This document shows positions 8,832 to 16,699 of a stretch of 64,000 nucleotides of DNA, one piece after another. The stretch comes from Actinoplanes sp. DH11 (GTDB taxonomy: Bacteria > Actinomycetota > Actinomycetes > Mycobacteriales > Micromonosporaceae): the NCBI RefSeq assembly GCF_020873875.1, contig NZ_JAHWGU010000028.1, forward strand, positions 62,001 to 126,000, in the 5' to 3' direction. The first letter of the stretch is position 1, and each line of letters opens with the position of its first letter. A program made the translations under genes and the position numbers. The notes beneath the pieces were generated by a model. That model worked only from the letters and a program-made list of their open reading frames with translations, did no database searches and was not told where the DNA came from.

Positions 8832-9899
8832 TCAGGCGCCGACCCAGGCGGAGACCGTCCGGGTCCGGGTCACCGTGCGCGCCGGCACCCACGTCCGCAC
8901 CGGCCGCTTCGCCCAGTGTCCCTTCACCCACACCGTACGGCTGATGAGTTTGCCGCCCTCCTTCACCGTGCGCACCTGGTGGTGCCCCTTGACCCAGACC
9001 CGCCGGTCGACGCTGCGGTAGTGCCCCGGCACGGTCGCCCGGTAGCGTTCGGTCACGAACCGCCGGGTCTGCCACTGCACCGTCGTCACCTCGGTCCCGC
9101 CGACGACGGCGGTGACCGGCCGCCGGTGCCACCACCGGCAGTCGCGGACCGTGCGGTAGTGGCACAGGTACGCCTGGTCGGTGTCGTCCGGGTCCGGCGT
9201 GACCGGCCAGGACGGGTCGATCGTGGTGCGCAACGCCTCGTACCAGGTGTGGGCCATCCGCGCGTAGCCGTACGCGTTCGGGTGGTGCCGGTCGTAGATG
9301 GACAGCCCGCCGATCGGGGCCTGGTCGACCAGGTGCACCCGCGGCCCCTTGTCCGCCACCACGCCGGGGATCAGCCTGTTGTAGCCGACGTTCGCCGCCT
9401 CCTCCGAGGTCACCGCCGTGCCGACGATCGTGGCGACGTAGATCTGCGCCTCGGGGGCGGCCGCCCGCACCTGGTCGATCAGGCCGGCCAGTTTGCCGGC
9501 CACCTGCGCCGGCTTCTCGCCGCGGGTGATGTTGTTGGTGCCGGCGTGCAGCAGCACCACGTCGGGGTCGTAGGTGTTGACCCAGCCGCCGGCCTGCTCG
9601 GTGAGCTGGTCGATGGTCCAGCCGCCGTGGCCTTCGTGGTCCGGGTCGCCGGCGGTGCCGCCCTGCTGGGAGCCGACGAAGTCGAACGTCATCCCGGCGT
9701 TGGTGAGTTTGCGTTGCAGGCGCAGCCGGTACCCGTCCTTGCCGACGACCCCGACCCCGGCGGTGATCGAGTCACCGAGCGGCATGATCCGCACCGGGGC
9801 CGTGTCGTCGGTCGCAGCCGTCACGGGCGCGGCCGTCGCGGGCACGCCGAACAGCACGCCGGCGGAGACCGCAAGAGCGGGGAGAAGAGCACGCAGCAT
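8832..9899 (-). CDS. Secreted SGNH/GDSL hydrolase with basic C-terminal extension
   Basis: A 355-residue exported esterase-like protein. A signal peptide (about residues 1-24, ending ATAAP) precedes an SGNH domain with the GDSI nucleophile block (Ser44), a GTNN block (Asn122) and the Asp/His pair in DRHHPN (203-206). Residues after about 235 form an unusual Lys/Arg/Trp/Val-rich tail with repeated WVKGH and TRT elements, and four Cys/Trp-rich positions near RDCRWWHRR. The tail is probably a wall- or polysaccharide-binding segment; that is inference. The ATG at 9899 is used; a GTG 12 nt upstream sits closer to GAGGA and is an alternative. Confidence 0.85.
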   Translation of the reverse strand: MLRALLPALAVSAGVLFGVPATAAPVTAATDDTAPVRIMPLGDSITAGVGVVGKDGYRLRLQRKLTNAGMTFDFVGSQQGGTAGDPDHEGHGGWTIDQLTEQAGGWVNTYDPDVVLLHAGTNNITRGEKPAQVAGKLAGLIDQVRAAAPEAQIYVATIVGTAVTSEEAANVGYNRLIPGVVADKGPRVHLVDQAPIGGLSIYDRHHPNAYGYARMAHTWYEALRTTIDPSWPVTPDPDDTDQAYLCHYRTVRDCRWWHRRPVTAVVGGTEVTTVQWQTRRFVTERYRATVPGHYRSVDRRVWVKGHHQVRTVKEGGKLISRTVWVKGHWAKRPVRTWVPARTVTRTRTVSAWVGA

Positions 9900-10068
9900 C
9901 GCGGAAAGCACCGTCCTCAGGCAGCCAGAAACCGAACTCGCGAGATCTGTTCGGCATGCTGCTAACGGTGCAAAGCCGGAAACGGGCACGGCGACCGTTC
10001 CGCACCCGGTTCGCAGGGCTACGGAACCCCGCGCCGCCAGCCGGGACAAACTGCCTATAGTGACGCAT

Positions 10069-10437
10069 ATGACTATCAGCCCGGTCCGTCACATCACGTT
10101 CGACGCCCGCGAACCCCTGGCCGTCGCCGCGTTCTGGTCACAGCTGACCGGCGCGCCCGTCGACGCCGAGTCCGACACCGAGGAAGCCCTCGTCGAGACC
10201 ACCCCCGGCCTGCTGTTCATCGCGGTGCCCGAGGGCAAGACGGTGAAGAACCGCGTGCACCTCGACATCCAGCCACCGACCGGCACCCGCGACGAGTTCG
10301 TCGAGCGGATGCTGGCCGCCGGCGCCACCGTCCACGAGGATCACCGCAAGCCCGACGGCACCGGCTGGGTCACCATGCGCGACCCCGAGGGCAACGAGTT
10401 CTGCGTGGAGCGCAGCGCCGCCGAACGCGCCGGCTGA
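10069..10437 (+). CDS. VOC (glyoxalase-like) family protein
   Basis: A 122-residue single-module VOC protein. It begins VRHITFDAREPLAVAAFWSQ, the usual first strand-helix, and ends with the family tail MRDPEGNEFCVE. Metal-ligand positions are only partly recognisable (His7, Glu near the C-terminus), so catalytic activity is uncertain; many actinobacterial homologues are binding or resistance proteins. A -10 box TATAGT (10056-10061) ends 7 nt before the ATG, indicating a leaderless transcript. The gene converges on the DUF6204 gene with only 6 bp between stops. Confidence 0.85.
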   Translation: MTISPVRHITFDAREPLAVAAFWSQLTGAPVDAESDTEEALVETTPGLLFIAVPEGKTVKNRVHLDIQPPTGTRDEFVERMLAAGATVHEDHRKPDGTGWVTMRDPEGNEFCVERSAAERAG

Positions 10438-10443
10438 GAACGC

Positions 10444-10797
10444 TCAGCCCTGCAGGCGCCGGCCGCGGGGACCGAGCGGGACCTCCGACATGTCGACCGT
10501 CTGCGAGGTGAGACGCTTGAAGCCGTACCCCCGCTCGGTCATCCAGGCCGCCGCCTTCGCCTCCGAGCGCGCCGTCACCTGCGGGATGTCCTTCTCCTGC
10601 GCCACCTCCTCGGCGAAGCGGAAGGTGAAGAACGGCCGCGCCGCGAGGTCGTAGGTGAGGTGCCCGTCCGCGGTGTACCGCACCGCGAGGATGTCGGCGT
10701 GCTCGGGACCGGCGGCGAGAAGTTCGGCCTGCTGCTCGGCGGTCAGGTTGTCGAAGGAGCCGCGCACGGTGACGCGGACGGTACGGTTGTCTGTCAC
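10444..10797 (-). CDS. DUF6204 family protein
   Basis: A 117-residue small soluble protein. RTVRVTVRGSFDNLTAEQ at the start, GHLTYDLAARPFFTFRF in the middle and ERGYGFKRLTSQTVDMSEV near the end match the actinobacterial DUF6204 family, which has no assigned function. I use the GTG at 10797 because GATACT lies 7 nt upstream as a -10 for a leaderless mRNA; the longer frame upstream adds 12 residues with no family similarity. No operon partner is evident. Confidence 0.75.
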   Translation of the reverse strand: MTDNRTVRVTVRGSFDNLTAEQQAELLAAGPEHADILAVRYTADGHLTYDLAARPFFTFRFAEEVAQEKDIPQVTARSEAKAAAWMTERGYGFKRLTSQTVDMSEVPLGPRGRRLQG

Positions 10798-10882
10798 GCC
10801 GGACAGTATCGGCAATCGGGCCGCGCGTTTCATCCGATAAATTCGCGCGCCAGGCGCAACCGCATCGACGTCCGCCGGAATG

Positions 10883-11560
10883 CTAGGCGACCTTGGCGCG
10901 CAGGGACACGTCGCGGCCGCTGAGCCAGAGCAGCCCGTACGCGATCGCCACCGCGACCACGGTGACCGGCAGCAGCGGCAGGTCGGTGCGCGCGAACGGC
11001 AGGCTGAAGAACCCGTTGACGCCGCCGCTGAGCACCACCAGCACCGCCGCCGGGATCAGCGCCAGTCCGCCGCCGGCCTCCCAGCGGTAGAACGCGACCC
11101 CGACGAACACGCCGACCATCAGCCAGATCAGCAGCATGCTCCAGTACGCCGTGAAGATCGTCCCGTACTCGTCGGCGGCGTAGATCCGCTGTTGCTGTAC
11201 CTTCTGCTCCCAGTCGAGAGCCCGGTAGGCGGCCGTCTCGATCGCGTAGCAGCCGGTGATCAGGGCCGCCACCAGCCCCGTGGTGATCACCTGGAAGATC
11301 GGGTGCTGGGTCAGGAACTCGCGGCGCGTCCGGCCGTGCACCAGCATCGTGGGCAGCAGATTCGACGTGGAGGCGCCGTAGCCCAGGGCCGCCCACGGCA
11401 GCACCTGCCCGACGACGTCGACACCGCTGAGCCGGATGTCAACGTAGATCGACACCGCGCCGACGACCACGCCAACGAACAGGTAGATCGGGATCAGGAC
11501 GAGCAGCAGGAACACGGTGTGGCTGCTCAGCAGGTAGCGCAGGATAGGCCAGCGCGTCAT
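10883..11560 (-). CDS. ABC transporter permease-like membrane protein (YtrC/D-like)
   Basis: A 225-residue protein with about six membrane segments (near residues 15-38, 46-60, 89-105, 138-156, 165-182 and 190-210) and no recognised catalytic motif. Its start overlaps the upstream ATPase gene by 4 nt, and the ATPase gene overlaps the GntR gene in the same way, so the three form one translationally coupled operon. It is therefore the membrane partner of the ATPase. Its substrate is unknown; related Ytr-type systems respond to cell-wall antibiotics. Confidence 0.75.
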   Translation of the reverse strand: MTRWPILRYLLSSHTVFLLLVLIPIYLFVGVVVGAVSIYVDIRLSGVDVVGQVLPWAALGYGASTSNLLPTMLVHGRTRREFLTQHPIFQVITTGLVAALITGCYAIETAAYRALDWEQKVQQQRIYAADEYGTIFTAYWSMLLIWLMVGVFVGVAFYRWEAGGGLALIPAAVLVVLSGGVNGFFSLPFARTDLPLLPVTVVAVAIAYGLLWLSGRDVSLRAKVA

Positions 11561-12456
11561 CGGATCGCTCCCTCAGCCTCGGTCCGGCCGTTGTCCGTCA
11601 GGTGGATGAACAGGTCCTGCACACCCACCGGCCCCAGTTCCAGCCCCTTGGCCCGGGCCCGGCGGCGGTGCTCCTCGTCGAGCAGGCCGTAGACCATGGC
11701 CTGCACGGTCGGGCCGAGCCGCTGCCGGCTCAGCACGGTCAGCCCGGTCACGAACTCCTCGACCAGTTCGGCCGGGCCCGTCACCGACACGCCCCGCGTC
11801 CGCAGTTCGTCCAGCTCCTCGCGCACCAGCAGCCGGCCGCGGTCGATGATCAGCACCTCTTCGAAGATCGGGCTCTGCTCCTCGATCAGGTGGGTGGAGA
11901 TGACGAACGTGCGCGGCCGGGCCAGGTAGTCGCGCAGCAGCTCGTCGAGGAACAGCTGCCGGGTCGGCGCGTCCATGCCCAGGTGCGCCTCGTCGAACAT
12001 GGTCAGCGGCGCCCGCGACGCCAGGCCGACGACCACACCGAACGCCGAGCGCTGCCCGCGCGACAGTTGGCCGACTGTCTTCTTGCGGGGCAGGGTGAAC
12101 CGGTCCATCAGCTCACCGGCGTACTTGTCGTCCCAGTCGGGCCGCAGGTGTTTCGCCATGTCGAGGATGTCGCGCAGGTTGTCCCCGGTGTCGCCGACGC
12201 CGCTGTCGTCGCGGATCAGGCAGGTCCGCGACGTGACCGGCAGGTTCTCGAAGATCGGTTCCCCGCCGATGCGCACGGTGCCGGCGGTCGGCTTGCGGAA
12301 ACCGGCGAGCGTGGCCAGCAGCGTGCTCTTGCCCGCGCCGTTGCGCCCGAGCAGGCCGTAGATCTTGCCGCCGGGCAGGTCGAGGGTGAGGTCGCCGAGG
12401 GCCTCGGTGTCGCCGTAGCACACCCGCAGGCCGTCGGTCCGGATCGAGAGTGTCAT
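11557..12456 (-). CDS. ABC transporter ATP-binding protein (YtrB-like)
   Basis: A 299-residue ABC ATPase: Walker A GRNGAGKST, signature LSRGQR, H-loop STHLIEE. Walker B reads LTMFDEAHLGMDA, so the residue after the catalytic Glu is Ala instead of the usual Pro, as also seen in other GntR-linked YtrB-like ATPases. A C-terminal extension of about 90 residues follows the core domain. It overlaps the permease gene and the GntR gene by 4 nt each. The system is presumably an exporter or wall-stress transporter repressed by the first gene. Confidence 0.85.
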   Translation of the reverse strand: MTLSIRTDGLRVCYGDTEALGDLTLDLPGGKIYGLLGRNGAGKSTLLATLAGFRKPTAGTVRIGGEPIFENLPVTSRTCLIRDDSGVGDTGDNLRDILDMAKHLRPDWDDKYAGELMDRFTLPRKKTVGQLSRGQRSAFGVVVGLASRAPLTMFDEAHLGMDAPTRQLFLDELLRDYLARPRTFVISTHLIEEQSPIFEEVLIIDRGRLLVREELDELRTRGVSVTGPAELVEEFVTGLTVLSRQRLGPTVQAMVYGLLDEEHRRRARAKGLELGPVGVQDLFIHLTDNGRTEAEGAIR

Positions 12457-12827
12457 CGGCCGTTGCCCCCCTGGTCGAAGAGCTGCTGGATACGGGTCTG
12501 GATCTCGGCCGCCGGGATGCCCAGGGCCTGGGCCTCGGCGACCATCGGCTCGAGCACGTCGGCGAAGAACCGCTCGCGGCGCTGGTCGCGCAGCCGGCCC
12601 TGGGCGTCGGCGCTGACGAACATGCCGACGCCGCGCCGTTTGTAGATGACGCCTTCGTCGACGAGGTGCTGGAACGCCTTGGCGGCGGTGGCCGGGTTGA
12701 TCCGGTAGTGCGCCGCGTACTGATTGGTCGACATCACCTGCTCCTCCGCGTTGAGCACACCCCGGAGCACATCCGCCTTGATCTGCTCAGCGATCTGCCG
12801 GTAGATCGGGCTGTGGTCGTCGAACAC
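12453..12827 (-). CDS. GntR-family regulator, YtrA subfamily
   Basis: A 124-residue repressor: an N-terminal winged helix (SPIYRQIAEQIKADVLRGVL, then RINPATAAKAFQHLVDEGVIYKRRGVGMFV, whose long form is the GntR HTH) and a short C-terminal helical part without an effector domain, the YtrA layout. GTG 12827 follows AAGGGCGGG. It heads the operon with the ATPase and permease. A 24-bp dyad lies 18 bp upstream and is the likely operator for autoregulation. Confidence 0.87.
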   Translation of the reverse strand: MFDDHSPIYRQIAEQIKADVLRGVLNAEEQVMSTNQYAAHYRINPATAAKAFQHLVDEGVIYKRRGVGMFVSADAQGRLRDQRRERFFADVLEPMVAEAQALGIPAAEIQTRIQQLFDQGGNGR

Positions 12828-12844
12828 GGGACCCGCCCTTCGTT

Positions 12845-12868
12845 GGTTAATTACTCTAGTAACGAACC
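12845..12868. promoter_or_regulatory. Palindromic operator for the YtrA-like regulator
   Basis: Arms GGTTaaTTACT and AGTAAcgAACC flank a 2-bp centre; 9 of 11 arm positions pair. It lies directly upstream of the GntR gene and overlaps the last codons of the DHDPS-family gene, so the site is constrained by both. Assignment to this GntR protein is inference from position. Confidence 0.6.
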
Positions 12869-13660
12869 ATAGAGGCTCGGGGCAAGCGCAGGCAACAGCG
12901 GCAGCCGTACCTCAGGTGTCGGAATCCGGCCTCGCGCGTGCAGCACCGCCTTGACCACCGTGGGGTTGGGCTGCGCGAACACCGCCTTCGACAGCTTCGC
13001 CAGCCGCCGCCCGGAGGCGATGTCGCGGTCACCGAAGAACCGGACGAAAGCCTCGGTCTCCAGGTGCGCGGACGCGAGGATGCCACCCCGCGCGCCCATC
13101 GCCAGCATCGGCGCCAGGAACACGTCGTCGCCGCAGAGCACCGCGAACCCGGTCGGCGGATCCGCCAGCAGATCCACCAGATCGGCGTCCACCGCGCCCG
13201 TCGCGTACTTGATCCCGATCACCGCGTCGATCGCCGCCAGCCGCCGGATCGTGTCGGCGCCCAGCGGCTGACCGGTGCGCTGCGGCACGTGATAGACGAC
13301 AAGCGGGATCGGGCTCGTCGCGGCCAGCGCCTCGAAGTGCGCGACCACGCCGTCCGGGCCCGGCCGGACGAACGGCGGCACCAGGGTCAGGGCGGCTCCG
13401 GCTCCGCTCGCTGCCGCCTCACGAAGCTCCGCCGCCGTGTTCGCGCCGACGATCAGATCCGGACTCGCGCCGAGAACTCTCAGCACCTCACGCCGTTCGG
13501 CACTGCTGAGCGACGCGGCCTCCGCGGTGGTGCCGAGCGCGACGAGGCGGGCGCCGGCCAGGAGCATGGCTTGCGCCAGATCTTCGAGTACGGCGTACGC
13601 GACCGCGTTGTCGGCGTCGAAGGGAGTGATCAACGGAACGTGAATGCCGGAAAGATCCAT
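12851..13660 (-). CDS. Dihydrodipicolinate synthase / N-acetylneuraminate lyase family enzyme
   Basis: A 269-residue Schiff-base TIM-barrel aldolase. The Schiff-base Lys is K151 in IGIKYATG, the proton-relay Tyr is Y123 in VVYHVP, and the GTTGE-type loop appears as GTTAE (43-47). It is about 25 residues shorter than typical DapA. The substitution in the loop and the lone position away from lysine genes suggest a catabolic aldolase rather than lysine biosynthesis. It is transcribed divergently from the LysR gene at 13731, 70 bp away, which is probably its regulator. The ATG at 13660 fits the family N-terminus (GIHVPLITPF). Confidence 0.8.
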   Translation of the reverse strand: MDLSGIHVPLITPFDADNAVAYAVLEDLAQAMLLAGARLVALGTTAEAASLSSAERREVLRVLGASPDLIVGANTAAELREAAASGAGAALTLVPPFVRPGPDGVVAHFEALAATSPIPLVVYHVPQRTGQPLGADTIRRLAAIDAVIGIKYATGAVDADLVDLLADPPTGFAVLCGDDVFLAPMLAMGARGGILASAHLETEAFVRFFGDRDIASGRRLAKLSKAVFAQPNPTVVKAVLHARGRIPTPEVRLPLLPALAPSLYGSLLE

Positions 13661-13730
13661 GACCTGACGATCGTCGACCCGACCGTTAAGCACCAGTTCC
13701 GATCCCTGGCCCCGACCATAAGCTGAGCTG

Positions 13731-14840
13731 ATGCTCGACGTCCGGCGGTTACGCCTGCTCCACGACCTGGACCGGCTCGGCACCATCGCCGCGGTCGCGG
13801 CCGCGCACACCTACACCCCGTCCGCGGTGTCGCAGCAACTGTCCGCCCTGGAACGTGAGGCGGGCGTGCCCCTGCTGGAACGCACCGGCCGCCGCGTCAC
13901 CCTCACCGCCGCCGGGCACATCCTGGTCCGGCACACCGCCGACGTGCTCGCCGGCCTGGAACGGGCCGCCGCCGCCCTGGCTGCCGCCCGCACCGGACCC
14001 GCCGGTCCGTTCCGGATCGGCGCGTTCCCCACCGCCGTGCGCACCATCCTCCCGGCCGCGCTGGTGGCCCTGGCCCGTGACCATCCCGCCCTCGAACTGC
14101 AGGTGACCGAACTCGATCCGTCCGCCGTGCCCGCCGCCCTGCGCGAACGCCGCCTCGACGCCGGGCTGGTCCACACCTACGACTCCCCCGGCGCCGTCCC
14201 GCCCGTGCCCATCGACCGGCAGTCCATCGCGCCGGCCATGATCGACGACCGTGACGTGACGTCGGTCGCGCCGTCCGTGCACGACGACCGCGACCTGGAG
14301 TCGGTCGCGCTGCTGGACGAGGCCGTGCATCTGGCAGTCCCGGCCGCCCTGCCCGCCGCCGGCCTCGCCGACCTGCGCGACCAGCCCTGGATCATGGCGA
14401 CTCCCGGAACCCTGTGCCACGAGATCACCGTGCGGGTGTGTCAGGCCGCCGGATTCACCCCACGGGTACGCCACCGGGCCGACGACTTCACCGCGGTCCT
14501 AGCCCTGGTCGCCGCGGGCCAGGGCGTCTCCCTTGTCCCAGCCCTGGCCCTGGCCCCACCGCCGTCCGCCGCTCCGCCCGCGCCTGGCCCGTCCGCGCCC
14601 AGCCCTTCCGTGCCCAGCACTTCCGCGCCCAGTCCGTCCTTGCCGGGCCGGCCGTCGCCCGCCCCGGCGCCACCTGAGCCGGTGCCGCCCACCCTGGCGC
14701 CGGCCGGGATCCGGTTACTTCCCGCACCCACCCGCCGCCGCACCCGGATCGCCCACCGCCGGGGCGCCGCCACGCACCCGGCCGTGACCGCCCTGACGGC
14801 TGCCCTGCGCGTCGCAGCCCAACCCTTCGCCCCGCTCTGA
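13731..14840 (+). CDS. LysR-family regulator with a Pro/Ser-rich insert in its effector domain
   Basis: A 369-residue LysR protein; family length is about 300. The HTH (AAHTYTPSAVSQQLSALE, residues 25-42) and linker helix are normal, and the effector domain runs from about residue 92. Two insertions are visible: residues 161-192, with two related DDRD segments, and a low-complexity Pro/Ser/Ala stretch at 275-324 encoded by imperfect 15-bp repeats. A -10 TAAGCT ends 6 nt before the ATG, so the mRNA is probably leaderless. It is divergent from the DHDPS-family gene, its likely target. Confidence 0.85.
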   Translation: MLDVRRLRLLHDLDRLGTIAAVAAAHTYTPSAVSQQLSALEREAGVPLLERTGRRVTLTAAGHILVRHTADVLAGLERAAAALAAARTGPAGPFRIGAFPTAVRTILPAALVALARDHPALELQVTELDPSAVPAALRERRLDAGLVHTYDSPGAVPPVPIDRQSIAPAMIDDRDVTSVAPSVHDDRDLESVALLDEAVHLAVPAALPAAGLADLRDQPWIMATPGTLCHEITVRVCQAAGFTPRVRHRADDFTAVLALVAAGQGVSLVPALALAPPPSAAPPAPGPSAPSPSVPSTSAPSPSLPGRPSPAPAPPEPVPPTLAPAGIRLLPAPTRRRTRIAHRRGAATHPAVTALTAALRVAAQPFAPL

Positions 14841-14924
14841 CGGCTCCCCCTGCGCGGCAGGTTCCCGGTCCAAGCCCCTTCCGGCAGCCCTCGGTGACGC
14901 CTGACGCGCTGTCGCTGTGCGGAT

Positions 14925-14999
14925 GTTGATCTGCTGGCGCTACGAAAACGCGGTGATCATGGGGTTGAAACCGCGATTTCGCATCGCTGGCAGATCAAC
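14925..14999. repeat. 75-bp imperfect palindromic repeat element
   Basis: The ends GTTGATCTGC and GCAGATCAAC are perfect 10-bp inverted repeats. Pairing continues inward with mismatches (CGAAAaCGCGGT opposite ACCGCGaTTTCG), leaving a loop of about 15 bp. It lies between the convergent LysR and ATPase genes, so it may act as a terminator. Its shape is that of a REP/MITE-like dispersed element; copy number is unknown. Confidence 0.6.
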
Positions 15000-15058
15000 A
15001 CCGCTGCCCGGACGCGGCTACTCCGGTACCGGCCGCAACGGGACCGAAGACGCGCCCT

Positions 15059-15778
15059 TCAGTTCTCGAGCAGGTAGCGCAGCATCCGCTGCGGGTCGGC
15101 CAGGAACGTGCGCGTCAGCGCCACTGCCTCGGCCTGGTCGTAGGTGACCTCGCCCAGGCCGCCGCCCGGACCGATCTCGACGATCGTGGCGTCCGGGCAG
15201 GCCAGCAGGATCGGCGAGTGCGTGGCGATGACGAACTGGCTGCCGGCGTCGACCAGTTCGGCGATGCGCGCGATCAACGCCAGGCAGCCGTTCACCGACA
15301 GTGCCGCCTCGGGCTCGTCGAGCAGGTAGAGCCCGTGCGCGCCGAACCGGTGCGTGGCCAGATCGAGGAACGATTCGCCGTGGGACCGTTCGTGCAGTGA
15401 CGTCCCGCCGTAGGACCGGGACACACCCAGCTGATCGATCTCGGTCGCCACGTTGTAGAACGATTCGGCGCGCAGGAAGAACCCGGTGCGCGGTTTGCGT
15501 CCCGGGGCGCGGGACAAGGTGAGGTGCTCACCGAGCGGCGACTCGGTGGCGCGGGTGGCGAAGTTGAACGCGGTCGTGCCGCCCTCGGCGTTGAAGCCGG
15601 CCGCGACCGCGATCGCCTCGATCAGCGTGGACTTGCCGGAGCCGTTGTCCCCGGCGAGCAGCGTCACCGGCCGGGTCAGCCGCAGGCCGCCGCCGGCGTG
15701 CAGGGACCGGACCACCGGCAGGTCGAAGGGATACCCACCGGCCGGCACGGTGTCGAGCCGCACCCCTTTGATGAACAC
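15059..15778 (-). CDS. AAA (SMC-like) ATPase
   Basis: A 239-residue ABC-type ATPase of the RecF/SMC-like stand-alone class. Walker A GDNGSGKST is at 43-51, a degenerate signature SHGES at 132-136, Walker B LYLLDEPEAAL at 150-160, and the H-loop THSP at 186-189. Such proteins are cytosolic and of unknown role; some are overcoming-lysogenisation or toxin partners, but no partner is identified here. GTG 15778 is the start. A possible 47-codon ORF ends 7 nt upstream and could be cotranslated. Confidence 0.82.
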   Translation of the reverse strand: MFIKGVRLDTVPAGGYPFDLPVVRSLHAGGGLRLTRPVTLLAGDNGSGKSTLIEAIAVAAGFNAEGGTTAFNFATRATESPLGEHLTLSRAPGRKPRTGFFLRAESFYNVATEIDQLGVSRSYGGTSLHERSHGESFLDLATHRFGAHGLYLLDEPEAALSVNGCLALIARIAELVDAGSQFVIATHSPILLACPDATIVEIGPGGGLGEVTYDQAEAVALTRTFLADPQRMLRYLLEN

Positions 15779-15785
15779 GCCCGTA

Positions 15786-15929
15786 TTAGATCGTGCCCGC
15801 CGGCCGCCGCCCGCACGGCACCGTGTCGAACGGGTGCCGTGCCCGGCGCAGTCGTTCCTCGCCAGGCCCCGAGAAGGCCTGCGCGATCAGTTCGGCGTCG
15901 CTGTGTGTCGTCATATCGCGTGTCGTCAT
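15786..15929 (-). CDS. Hypothetical 47-residue protein upstream of the ATPase
   Basis: A small ORF whose stop TAA is 7 nt before the ATPase GTG. It has two nested starts, each reading ATGACGACA (15929 and 15914). About 83% of its codons end in G or C, as in neighbouring genes, but this alone is weak evidence. The peptide (MTTHSDAELIAQAFSGPGEE... ending PAGTI) has no recognised motif. It may be a coupled leader or small partner. Confidence 0.3.
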   Translation of the reverse strand: MTTRDMTTHSDAELIAQAFSGPGEERLRRARHPFDTVPCGRRPAGTI

Positions 15930-15998
15930 ACCGCCGAGGATGACCCCGGTCGACCGCAGACAGCGAATTACTTTGCCAGAACGGCAAAGAGCTGACCC

Positions 15999-16598
15999 TC
16001 AGACGCCACCGGGGTACGGGCTCGCCGCCCGCGCCGCCCGCAACGCCTGCGACCACCAGCTCAGCTGCTCCAGCATCGTCTTCGCATACCCCGCCGCCGC
16101 GTCGTCGCCCGGCGCGCCGTCGCGCCAGCTGGTGAAGTAGTCCGGGAAGGCCAGCCCGTCCCGGATCGTCACCGCGTGCAGTTCGGTGAGCACGTTCTCC
16201 AGGTGCAGCACCGCGTGCCGGCCACCCGCCGCGCCGCCGTAACTGACGAACGCCACCGGTTTGGCCGTCCACTGGGTGAAGTGCCAGTCGATGAGCGCCT
16301 TGAGGCTCGCCGGGTAGCTGTGGTTGTACTCCGGCGTCACGATCAGGAACGCGTCGGCCTGCTCCAGGTCGGCGGTCAGGTCCCGCATGCCGGCGGGGCG
16401 CGGGTAGTCGTCGCCGGCGAACTTCGGTGGTGCGGCCGGCAACGCCAGCGGGATGTCGGCCGCGGCCAGGTCGGCGATTGTCACCTCGAAACCGCCGTGC
16501 GTCCGTGCCTGCGCCGCCACCCAGTCGGCCACGACCGGCCCGAACCGTCTCTCCCGGACACTGCCGATGATCACCACGAGTTTGCTGTGCTGTGTCAT
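15999..16598 (-). CDS. NADPH-dependent FMN reductase
   Basis: A 199-residue flavodoxin-fold reductase. LVVIIGSVRERRFG at the start is the FMN-phosphate loop, and TPEYNHSYPASLKALIDW is the family signature, followed by a conserved SYGGAAGGRHA segment. Such enzymes reduce FMN, quinones or azo compounds with NADPH. ATG 16598 is used rather than the ATG 9 nt upstream, matching family N-termini. It diverges from the XRE regulator at 16700 with about 100 bp between, so that regulator may control it. Confidence 0.88.
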   Translation of the reverse strand: MTQHSKLVVIIGSVRERRFGPVVADWVAAQARTHGGFEVTIADLAAADIPLALPAAPPKFAGDDYPRPAGMRDLTADLEQADAFLIVTPEYNHSYPASLKALIDWHFTQWTAKPVAFVSYGGAAGGRHAVLHLENVLTELHAVTIRDGLAFPDYFTSWRDGAPGDDAAAGYAKTMLEQLSWWSQALRAARAASPYPGGV

Positions 16599-16699
16599 GG
16601 CGTACACGCTGCGGTGTTCGCCGGGCCGCAGCCAGACCGCCCGCAGGCTGGCCCCCGCAGGGCCACCCTGGATCCGCCGGCGGCCCGTAGGCTCGCCGC

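Noticed and set aside
14925..14999. Terminal inverted repeats of an insertion sequence
   Set aside because: Only about 55 bp separate the ends, with no transposase gene or target duplication seen.
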